From CAVUAF01 sp964460655 (GTDB lineage Bacteria > Acidobacteriota > Terriglobia > Terriglobales > Acidobacteriaceae), in contig CAYWSH010000065.1 of the NCBI GenBank assembly GCA_964460655.1, positions 1 to 18,410 of the forward strand: 18,410 bases of DNA, read 5' to 3'. The stretch's first letter is position 1; each line of letters starts with the position of its first letter. A program made the translations under genes and the position numbers. Below are positions 11,609 through 18,410 of the stretch, one piece after another. The notes beneath the pieces were generated by a model. The model did no database searches and was not told where the DNA came from. It saw nothing but the letters and a program-made list of their open reading frames with translations.

Positions 11609-14476
11609 GTGACTTCCCTCCGGCTGTGCCTTCTGCTGGCGGTTGCATTGACCGCGGCCACGGCGCAGGTGTCGAGCCGGTCGGGGGCCTTGAGCGGAAG
11701 GGTGATGGACGCTTCGGGCGCGGTCGTGCCCGGCGCGAAGGTATCGCTGCGCAACACCGCCACAAACCGGACGCGAGAGCTCACGACGGACGCCGAGGGA
11801 GTGTTCCGCGCGCCCGAACTCGATCCGGGGAACTATGAAGTAGTGGTCCGGATGACAGGATTTGCCGAGTATCGGAGCTGGGGCGTCATCGTGGCGCTGG
11901 GTCAGGCGCCGCAGATCGAGATCCATCTCACGCTGCCGACCACGGAGAGCGCAGTCACGGTGTCGGGGTCTAGCGGGGCGCTGGAACCGACGCAGGTCGC
12001 GATGCAGACCAATGTGGAGACAGAGCGCATCGAGGAACTGCCGGTGCACAGCCGCAATTATCTCGACTTTGTCCTGCTCGCCCCCGGTGTCACGCCAGTG
12101 GGCGGGCCGGCAGCAGGCGCAGGCGGTCAATCCGCGGACAGCGGATTCGTCTTCGGCGGCCTGCGCCCGCGCAGCAACAACATCACGATGGACGGCGTCG
12201 ACAACAATGACGAATACACCGGCGCCAGCCGCACCGAGTTGTCGCTCGAGGCGGTGCGCGAGTTTCAGGTGGTGAACAGCGGCATCGCCGCCGAGTCCGG
12301 CGGCGCCGCAGGCGGCACGATCAACGTGCTGAGCCGGAGCGGTTCGAACTATCACCATGGCGACGCCTTCGTGTTCGTGGAGAACGGCGCGCTGGATGCG
12401 CGCCCGCCGCTGGAACACCAGCCGGCCAAACCGGACTTGACCCGCTACCGCGTCGGTGGAGCGTTGGGCGGTCCGATCGTGCGTAGCCGCACGTTCTATT
12501 ACGGTGCGGCCGAGCAGGAGCACCTTCGCACCGCGGACGCGTCCGACATCGATCGCAGTCTCCTGGCATCGATCAATGCATTCCTGGCAAGCGGACGCTA
12601 TCCCGCACTGCATACGCAACGGCTCGCCATCGGCAATGTCCCATCCGCAAGAGCAGAGACGGAAGCATCCTTCCGGCTCGACCACCAGGTCACCGGGGTA
12701 CATTCGATGATGGTGCGTTACGCCTATACCAACGTGCGCGAGGCTGGGGACGCCTTCAATACATCAGCATTCGTCGATAGCAGCACGCGCGGCAGCGCCT
12801 TCACGAAAGACCATGCTGCCGTCGCGGCGCTGACTTCGTTGCTGAGCAACAGTGCCGTGAATGATGCCCGGCTGCAGCTCGCCACGCGCCGCGCGGTGTT
12901 GCGCACCACCGATCAAGTGGGGCCGCAGGTCGAGATCGTGGGCGCCGCAACGTTCGGACGCGCCTACGATGGAAACGGCAGCCGGCTGGAGAACCACTAC
13001 GAGTTTGCCGACAGCCTGACGTTGGTACGCGGACCTCACCTGCTGAAAGTCGGCGGGGTGCTGCGTCACGTCACCCTGGCCGCTGCGACTCCCGATGGCT
13101 TCGGCGGCGCATTCTTGTTTGCAACGCCGGCGGACTTCTTCGCCGGCACTCCCGCCTACTATCGGCAAGCGTTCGGCAATCCGACGACCGACTTCGGGAC
13201 CACGGCCTATGGAGGCTATCTACAGGACCACTGGACCGCCGCCAAACACATCAACATTGATCTCGGCGTGCGCTACGACTTTGCGCAGCTGCCAGACCTG
13301 TTTCACGCCAACCGGAACAACTTCAGCCCCCGGCTCGGGGTCGCGTGGCAACCCTCCGATCGATGGGTGGTGAGAACCGGGTTCGGCATTTTCTACGACC
13401 GGTATGTGCTGGCTTTCCTGAATCGAGCGCTGCAGAAGGACGGCGTCCAGGCTTTCGAGCAAGTAGCCCATGGACCCGCGGCGGCCTTGATCTGGCAGCA
13501 GCTCGCATCCGGATCGCGCAGTGGGCCGTTTCCCGGGCTGGCGCCATCCATCTTCGCCCCGCAGGCGGGGATGCCGACGCCCTACAGCGAGACGGCAAAC
13601 CTCGGCGTGGAGCGACTGGTGACGCGCAACCTAACGGCCAAGGCGAATCTCCTGTTCACGCGCGGGGTGAAGCTGCCGCGGACCGTGAATGTGAATCTGG
13701 CGCCGCCTGCGGTGCTGTCGTTACAGAACGCCGCCTCCCTGGGCGTGCCGGTCCCCGAACCGCAGCAACTGGGCCGGCCGGTGTTCGGGCCGCGCCGGCT
13801 CGATCCGCGATTTGATTCGGTCTATCAGCTGCAGGATCGGGCCGCCTCCCGCTACCATGGACTGGCCTTGACGCTCAACCGCCGGTTCGTCGGGGACAGC
13901 GCGTTCAGCGCCAGCTATACGTATTCGAAGAGCTACGACGATGCCTCCGACTTCGACGAGCAGCCCCAGGATCCTTACGACCTGCGCGCCGAACGGTCAC
14001 TCTCGCGACATGATCAGCGCCACCGTTTTGTCTGCAACGCTTTGTTTGAGATCGCTCCCGAGGACCATCGGGATCCGGACCGGGCCGGGCCGTGGTATGG
14101 CAAACTCGTGAACAACTGGGAGGCGGGACCGATCGTCACGCTCGGGAGTGGTGTCCGCGCCGATCCGCTCACCGGCAGCGACTCCAACCAAGCGGGGGCA
14201 TGGCCGCTCTCATCCCGACCGCTCGGGGCGGCGCGCAGTTCGCTGCGCACGCCGGCCACTGCCAATGTGGACGTCCGGCTCTTGCATTTCATCACGTTCC
14301 GCGAGCATGACCGGCTGGATCTCGTCGTGGAATCCTTCAACCTCCTCAACCATCGCAACGTCGCGCAGGTGAGTCCGGCATGGGGCACAGGGCAACAGGC
14401 GCTGGCGACGTTTGGTTCACCCACAAGCGTTCTGAACGCGCGCCAGATCCGGTTTTCGCTCGATTACGAGTTCTGA
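11609..14476 (+). CDS. Oar-like TonB-dependent receptor with carboxypeptidase-regulatory domain
   Basis: Outer-membrane receptor of 955 aa from the GTG start. Order: signal peptide (TSLRLCLLLAVALTAATAQ), a carboxypeptidase-regulatory-like (CarboxypepD_reg) beta domain ('SGRVMDASGAVVPGAKVSL' to 'LDPGNYEVVV'), a plug-like segment ('IEELPVHSRNYLDFVLLAPG', 'NNITMDGVDNNDEY', 'INVLSRSGSN'), then a long beta-barrel region ('YGGYLQDHWTA', 'NIDLGVRYDF', 'FSPRLGVAWQ', 'SASYTYSKSYDDASD'). It ends in an aromatic residue (FSLDYEF), as expected for barrel insertion. GTG 11609 is preferred over ATG 11564, since it gives a clean signal peptide and has GGAG about 6 nt upstream. Oar-like receptors are abundant in acidobacteria; substrate is unknown. 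It ends stop-to-stop against the next gene. Confidence 0.9.
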   Translation: MTSLRLCLLLAVALTAATAQVSSRSGALSGRVMDASGAVVPGAKVSLRNTATNRTRELTTDAEGVFRAPELDPGNYEVVVRMTGFAEYRSWGVIVALGQAPQIEIHLTLPTTESAVTVSGSSGALEPTQVAMQTNVETERIEELPVHSRNYLDFVLLAPGVTPVGGPAAGAGGQSADSGFVFGGLRPRSNNITMDGVDNNDEYTGASRTELSLEAVREFQVVNSGIAAESGGAAGGTINVLSRSGSNYHHGDAFVFVENGALDARPPLEHQPAKPDLTRYRVGGALGGPIVRSRTFYYGAAEQEHLRTADASDIDRSLLASINAFLASGRYPALHTQRLAIGNVPSARAETEASFRLDHQVTGVHSMMVRYAYTNVREAGDAFNTSAFVDSSTRGSAFTKDHAAVAALTSLLSNSAVNDARLQLATRRAVLRTTDQVGPQVEIVGAATFGRAYDGNGSRLENHYEFADSLTLVRGPHLLKVGGVLRHVTLAAATPDGFGGAFLFATPADFFAGTPAYYRQAFGNPTTDFGTTAYGGYLQDHWTAAKHINIDLGVRYDFAQLPDLFHANRNNFSPRLGVAWQPSDRWVVRTGFGIFYDRYVLAFLNRALQKDGVQAFEQVAHGPAAALIWQQLASGSRSGPFPGLAPSIFAPQAGMPTPYSETANLGVERLVTRNLTAKANLLFTRGVKLPRTVNVNLAPPAVLSLQNAASLGVPVPEPQQLGRPVFGPRRLDPRFDSVYQLQDRAASRYHGLALTLNRRFVGDSAFSASYTYSKSYDDASDFDEQPQDPYDLRAERSLSRHDQRHRFVCNALFEIAPEDHRDPDRAGPWYGKLVNNWEAGPIVTLGSGVRADPLTGSDSNQAGAWPLSSRPLGAARSSLRTPATANVDVRLLHFITFREHDRLDLVVESFNLLNHRNVAQVSPAWGTGQQALATFGSPTSVLNARQIRFSLDYEF

Positions 14477-15073
14477 TCACCGCGCCGCGAACAGTTGCGC
14501 GATCGCGTTCTGCACCAAACGCAGCGCAATGGCCCAGCGTTGCCATGCCTGTTCTTCCTCTTCGCCGAAGCCGGTGCAATAAAGCGTGAGGCAGAAGCCG
14601 TCGCGCGACGTCACGGCGTCGCGACTGAGGTCGTGGAAGTAGCAGCGGCGAAGGACGCACTCCGCGCTGCACGGGATCTCGGGCGCGCGCTGCAGCAGGC
14701 GGCAGAGCCCTTGCGCGAATTCTTCGTGGCGCGCCTGCGAAGCCTGCTCGGCGTGGTCGACGAAGATCAAGTCGACATAGGTGACGAACTTCAGCGTCGC
14801 GCCAAAGGCAAGTTCTTCCTCGGCGATCTCGTGCGTCGTCCAGCCATCGCACTTCGCCGTGGCCAGGGGTGAGTTCGCCGCATTCACTGCCAGCAGGAAT
14901 TCGCCCAGCGGAGGATACGCGCGCACTTCCGCCAGCTCGCGAACGCGTTGCGGGTGGGCCCGCAGGTCAACAAAGCCGGGCGAATCAACCTCGTCGTTCC
15001 CTGTCTCCGCGACCCACGGCACCTCGAGCGCCGGCGATTCCGGACCGAGGTCGAGGGTGAGTTCCGCGTGCAT
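14477..15073 (-). CDS. Hypothetical protein, cysteine-rich, unrecognised
   Basis: A 198-aa soluble product with no family I recognise. It has no signal peptide or membrane helix. It is acidic in places ('GFGEEEEQAW') and has eight cysteines, five of them in a pattern that could bind metal or form disulfides in 'CRLLQRAPEIPCSAECVLRRC', plus two in 'GFCLTLYC'. The start is set at ATG 15073; a TTG at 15091 would add 6 residues but lies in a hairpin, and neither start has a good ribosome site. The gene converges on the first Oar-like receptor with no intergenic base between the two stop codons. Its coding potential is supported by a long frame with consistent amino-acid use. Confidence 0.6.
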   Translation of the reverse strand: MHAELTLDLGPESPALEVPWVAETGNDEVDSPGFVDLRAHPQRVRELAEVRAYPPLGEFLLAVNAANSPLATAKCDGWTTHEIAEEELAFGATLKFVTYVDLIFVDHAEQASQARHEEFAQGLCRLLQRAPEIPCSAECVLRRCYFHDLSRDAVTSRDGFCLTLYCTGFGEEEEQAWQRWAIALRLVQNAIAQLFAAR

Positions 15074-15089
15074 GAACCAAGGATTGTAC

Positions 15090-15110
15090 AAGCCGCGCCC
15101 ATCGCGGCTT
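15090..15110. repeat. Stem-loop at the 5' edge of the cysteine-rich gene
   Basis: AAGCCGCG (15090-15097) pairs with CGCGGCTT (15103-15110), a perfect 8-bp stem with a 5-nt loop, followed on the plus strand by TT. It may be a weak terminator, an intergenic repeat or a regulatory structure before the minus-strand gene. It is followed by about 250 gene-free bases up to the next receptor, in which I see no clear promoter. Confidence 0.45.
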
Positions 15111-15367
15111 TTGGCGTCCGCTTGTGGATTATGGTACGGCGTTTGTGCCGATGGTATGGAATCGCGTAGCTGCGGCCGACGGCACTCGTGAAGTCTAACG
15201 AACGAAGGGACTTGCGGGACGACGCCTTTGGGCCGCAGAATGCTTGGGTCATAACGGAATCAGAAATCTGGGACCAGATCTATTGTCCAGCGCACGGCGG
15301 CTGGACGCGGATGCGGATTCACTATCCGAGCATTCGTGGAGTTGCCGATTCCTTAAGGAGGTTTTGC

Positions 15368-18300
15368 ATGAAAAGGCTTTTCTGCTGTGCAGCAGTCATT
15401 GCACTCGCGCTGCTGGCGACCAGCAATCTATTCGGTCAAGCAACGGCAAGCGGCACACTTGCCGGCGCCGTGACAGATTCGACGGGCGCGGTCGTCGTCG
15501 GTGCGCAAGTCACCGCGGCCGACGCCGCCACGGGTCTGACGCGCACGGTCACGAGTGACGACAGTGGCAACTTCCGCTTTGAGGTGCTGCCACCGGGAAT
15601 GTACACGGTCAAGGTGACCAAGACCGGATTCTCGGCTGCCACCGCCGACAAGGTCGAGGTCGCCGTAACTCGCACCACAACGCTGAACGTATCGTTGAAG
15701 CCGGGCGCCGAGACGCAGGTCGTCGAAGTGACCGGGGAAGCGCCGTCGGTCGACGTCGAGAAGACCTCGGTGGGCATGGAGATCCGTCCGAACGACATCG
15801 AGAACCTGCCGCTCAACGGACGCGACTTCGGCAACCTGGCGTATCTGGCGCCGGGCGTGAAAGCCGTGGCTCCGTATGACCCGACGAAGCAGCGCTACGC
15901 CGTGTTCGCGGTGAACGGCTCCAACGGCCGCAACGTGAACGTCACGGTGAACGGCATCGACAACAAGGACAACACGGTGGGCGGGCCGGTGATGCAGCTG
16001 CCGCTCGGCGCCGTGCAGGAGTTCAACATCTCGACGCAGCGCTTCTCGGCGGCGAATGGCCGCTCGGAAGGCGCGGCGGTGAACGTGATCACCAAGTCGG
16101 GCACGAACCGCTGGCACGGTAGCGCATACGTGTTCGATACCGAGACTGCCCTGAACCACATCGACACGCTGACGGTAGATAACGCGAAGGCAGCAGGCGT
16201 TTCTCCCGTAAAGCCGGATTTCAGCCGGCAGCAGTTCGGTGGCGCGATCGGCGGTCCGATCATCAAGGACAAGGACTTTATCTTCTTCGCGATCGAACGT
16301 GACCGCGAGCACACCGCGTTCCCGCTATCGGGCTCCATCCAGTCTGAGTTGGCCAAGGTGTTGACGGTCAACAATGGCGTGCTCTGCAGCGTGTGCGTCG
16401 CGCCGCAGCCGACCGCCACCGTGCCGACGCCGTATTTTGACTGGCGCTACAACGGCCGCCTGGACCACAACTTCAACCAGAACCACCGCGCCTTCCTCAG
16501 CTACACCGGCCAGACCAACCTGGGTAGCAACGATCAGGCCGGCATCAATGACCTGACGGGCGGCAACTTCACCAAGAACGAGTTGATCATCGGCAATCTC
16601 TCGCTGAGCTCGGTGTTGTCGTCACGCTTCGTGAACTCGTTCACGGTGGGCTACCAATACTGGAACAACCTGATCGATACGGAGAAGAAGGTGCCGACGA
16701 TCAGCTTCCCCACGGCGACCTACGGCACGAACGGCAACGTTCCGCAGCAGTCGTATCAGAAGAAGTACCAGTTCCGCGATGACATGTCGTATGCCCTGGC
16801 ACGTCACAGCCTGAAATGGGGTGTGGACTACTTGTGGGAGCCGGTGCTGGGCGGCTTCTTCGAATTCACGCCGACTTTGGCGCCGACCTTCTATGACGAT
16901 CCGTCGTACATCCTGAGTCATACTGCGCAGTATCCGAATGGCTTCTCGACGCCGGGTGCGGTCGCCAGCATGCAGGCGACTTCCGGCGACCCGAAGTTCG
17001 ACCTGCCGGGCGGCGCCAAGATGTTCGGCGTCTACTTCCAGGACGACTGGAAGGTGTGGCAGCGCGTCACGGTGAACCTCGGCCTGCGCTACGACCGCGA
17101 CTTCAACCTCTATGGCACAAGCGGCGCCGCGACCAACCGCGTCTTCTTGCAACTGAAGAGGATCAACAACCCGTATGGGCGCGATATCCCGCGTGACGAC
17201 ACCATGGACTTCAGCCCGCGCTTTGGTTTTGCGTGGGACATGGCGGGGAACGCGAAGCATGTGCTGCGCGGTGGCTACGGCATCTACTTCGGGCAGACCT
17301 TCCTGAACATCCCGCTGTTCATGATCCAGGAAGCGAACCCGACGCTGTTCGCGACGACGCTGAGCCTCTCCGGCACGGACCGGCCATGTGCGGCTGTCGG
17401 GCCAGGATGCCCAGTTGTCGGAGTAGCGCCGTCGTGCAATGCGGCATTGTCATCGTGCACGGTGCCCGGAACGGGCGGCAAGACGATGGCGAACTATCGC
17501 TTCGGCGTCGACCCGCTGCCGACGATCCCGCCCCCGCCGACCGACCTGGTGGGCGGCTCGTCCGGACGCTGGATCGATCCGGGCTATCGCAATCCGTATA
17601 CGCAGCAGTTCAACCTGGGCTACTCCTGGCAGTGGACGCCCGAGACGGTCATCGAGATCGAGGGCGTACACGAACTGGCGGTGCACGAGTCGAAGGGCGA
17701 GAACATCAATCCGATAGTTTGTCCGATGCCCTGCTTGGCCACCGCCATCGGCGGCGTCGCCGCCACCACCATCAATCCCTCGAACGCGCCACGCGCGCTG
17801 GGGGCGGCATTCGCTGCGGCCGGCATCACCAACCCGCCGGGACGTTTGACGGTGGAACGCGCGATCGGGCGTACGCGCTATGACGGCCTCAACCTGTCAT
17901 TCCGGCGTCGCATGGCGAAGCGCTGGAGCCTGAACAGCACGTACACGCTGTCGCGTGCGGTGGGCTACCACGGCAGCGCCGGTGCGTTCGGCAACGCCGC
18001 CAGCATCCCCACGCAGCCTTATCGCAAGGCCGACTTCAGCAGCCTGCCGAACGATGAGTTGCACCACTGGTCAGTGAGCGGGGTGCTCGACCTGCCGTTC
18101 GGCTTCCAAGTGGCGCCGATCATGCAGGTCGCTTCCGCACGTCGCTATAACGCCGGCCCGGCCCAGGACATCTTCAACAGCACGACTTCCGGCATCTCAG
18201 CTCCCGCCGCGATCGTGCTGGCGAGCGATCCGGGCAACCTGCAGGCGCTCTCGCGGTCGTGCCCGGCGAACGTGACGGGCGGCACGGCCAGCTCGTCAGC

Positions 18301-18410
18301 TTGTACGACGGCGCAACTGCGCGCTTGCCTGTTCAACGGAACGTGCTCCGAGTCACACTGGGACAACGTGCGTGGCCTGCCGTTCTTCCAACTGGATACG
18401 CGCGTTGCCA
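15368..18410 (+). CDS. Oar-like TonB-dependent receptor, 3' end beyond window
   Basis: A frame of 1014 codons that runs open to the window end. I followed it across the window by eye and saw no stop; the frame was confirmed at several points to 18409. The start ATG has a near-perfect ribosome site TAAGGAGG with 6-nt spacing. Order: signal peptide (MKRLFCCAAVIALALLATSNLFG), CarboxypepD_reg domain ('LAGAVTDSTGAVVVGAQV' to 'LPPGMYTVKV'), plug ('IENLPLNGRDFGNLAYLAPG', 'VNGIDNKDN', 'VNVITKSGTN'), then beta-barrel ('GVYFQDDWKVWQRVTVNLGL', 'FSPRFGFAW', 'TRYDGLNLSFRRR', 'LPFFQLDTRVA'). 'LPLNGRDF' is characteristic of this acidobacterial receptor type. Predicted loops hold paired cysteines, for example C674, C681, C690 and C697. 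The C-terminus is outside the window. Confidence 0.92.
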   Translation, partial: MKRLFCCAAVIALALLATSNLFGQATASGTLAGAVTDSTGAVVVGAQVTAADAATGLTRTVTSDDSGNFRFEVLPPGMYTVKVTKTGFSAATADKVEVAVTRTTTLNVSLKPGAETQVVEVTGEAPSVDVEKTSVGMEIRPNDIENLPLNGRDFGNLAYLAPGVKAVAPYDPTKQRYAVFAVNGSNGRNVNVTVNGIDNKDNTVGGPVMQLPLGAVQEFNISTQRFSAANGRSEGAAVNVITKSGTNRWHGSAYVFDTETALNHIDTLTVDNAKAAGVSPVKPDFSRQQFGGAIGGPIIKDKDFIFFAIERDREHTAFPLSGSIQSELAKVLTVNNGVLCSVCVAPQPTATVPTPYFDWRYNGRLDHNFNQNHRAFLSYTGQTNLGSNDQAGINDLTGGNFTKNELIIGNLSLSSVLSSRFVNSFTVGYQYWNNLIDTEKKVPTISFPTATYGTNGNVPQQSYQKKYQFRDDMSYALARHSLKWGVDYLWEPVLGGFFEFTPTLAPTFYDDPSYILSHTAQYPNGFSTPGAVASMQATSGDPKFDLPGGAKMFGVYFQDDWKVWQRVTVNLGLRYDRDFNLYGTSGAATNRVFLQLKRINNPYGRDIPRDDTMDFSPRFGFAWDMAGNAKHVLRGGYGIYFGQTFLNIPLFMIQEANPTLFATTLSLSGTDRPCAAVGPGCPVVGVAPSCNAALSSCTVPGTGGKTMANYRFGVDPLPTIPPPPTDLVGGSSGRWIDPGYRNPYTQQFNLGYSWQWTPETVIEIEGVHELAVHESKGENINPIVCPMPCLATAIGGVAATTINPSNAPRALGAAFAAAGITNPPGRLTVERAIGRTRYDGLNLSFRRRMAKRWSLNSTYTLSRAVGYHGSAGAFGNAASIPTQPYRKADFSSLPNDELHHWSVSGVLDLPFGFQVAPIMQVASARRYNAGPAQDIFNSTTSGISAPAAIVLASDPGNLQALSRSCPANVTGGTASSSACTTAQLRACLFNGTCSESHWDNVRGLPFFQLDTRVA

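Noticed and set aside
11570..12703. 377-codon minus-strand frame opposite the first receptor
   Set aside because: No domain signal and antisense composition; the receptor frame is well supported.

Overview
The window looks like a scaffold from a GC-rich draft genome of an acidobacterium (Acidobacteriota). Three things point there. A PadR regulator overlaps a very large MacB/FtsX-type permease of the acidobacterial duplicated orphan permease (ADOP) type. There are two Oar-like TonB-dependent receptors with an N-terminal carboxypeptidase-regulatory domain. Small secreted proteins carry the motifs 'NFSGTWK' and 'QSLGDIARKEREKK', which I associate with this phylum. Two blocks of exactly 100 N (1302-1401 and 4186-4285) are scaffold gaps of unknown true size, so adjacency across them is only inferred.

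Layout. 37-1065 (-): IS1595/ISXO2-type transposase with its own promoter, followed upstream by two identical 16-bp direct repeats. Gap 1. 1402-1477 (-): tRNA-His with a good extended -10 promoter. 1478-2031: gene-free, with short repeats and a clear terminator serving the next gene. 2032-3309 (-): UDP-glucose dehydrogenase family protein whose catalytic residues are all replaced. 3519-4163 (+): secreted or anchored hypothetical protein. Gap 2. 4286-5407 (+): acyl-CoA dehydrogenase of the short/branched-chain type, with its start lost in the gap. 5487-7690 (+): GspE/PilB-type ATPase overlapping a PilZ protein. 7874-10872 (+): PadR regulator overlapping ADOP permease, with two operator-like dyads upstream. 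10925-11001 (+): tRNA-Arg(TCT), followed 18 nt later by a small secreted protein. 11609-14476 (+): first Oar-like receptor. 14477-15073 (-): unrecognised protein, converging stop-to-stop with the receptor. 15368 to the window end (+): second Oar-like receptor, open at the window end.

How genes may work together. The ATPase starts with a MshEN-like domain and overlaps a PilZ gene that carries both c-di-GMP-binding motifs, suggesting a c-di-GMP-responsive pilus or secretion motor. PadR and the permease form a translationally coupled, probably autoregulated unit. The two Oar-like receptors are outer-membrane proteins, probably for uptake of large substrates, but no substrate can be read from the sequence.

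I see no phage, CRISPR, toxin-antitoxin or biosynthetic cluster. The least ordinary items are the catalytically stripped UDP-glucose dehydrogenase-like protein, the extra C-terminal zinc ribbon on the ATPase, the paired operator-like dyads before padR, the CDS placed directly behind a tRNA, and a duplicated copy of the tRNA-His promoter segment.
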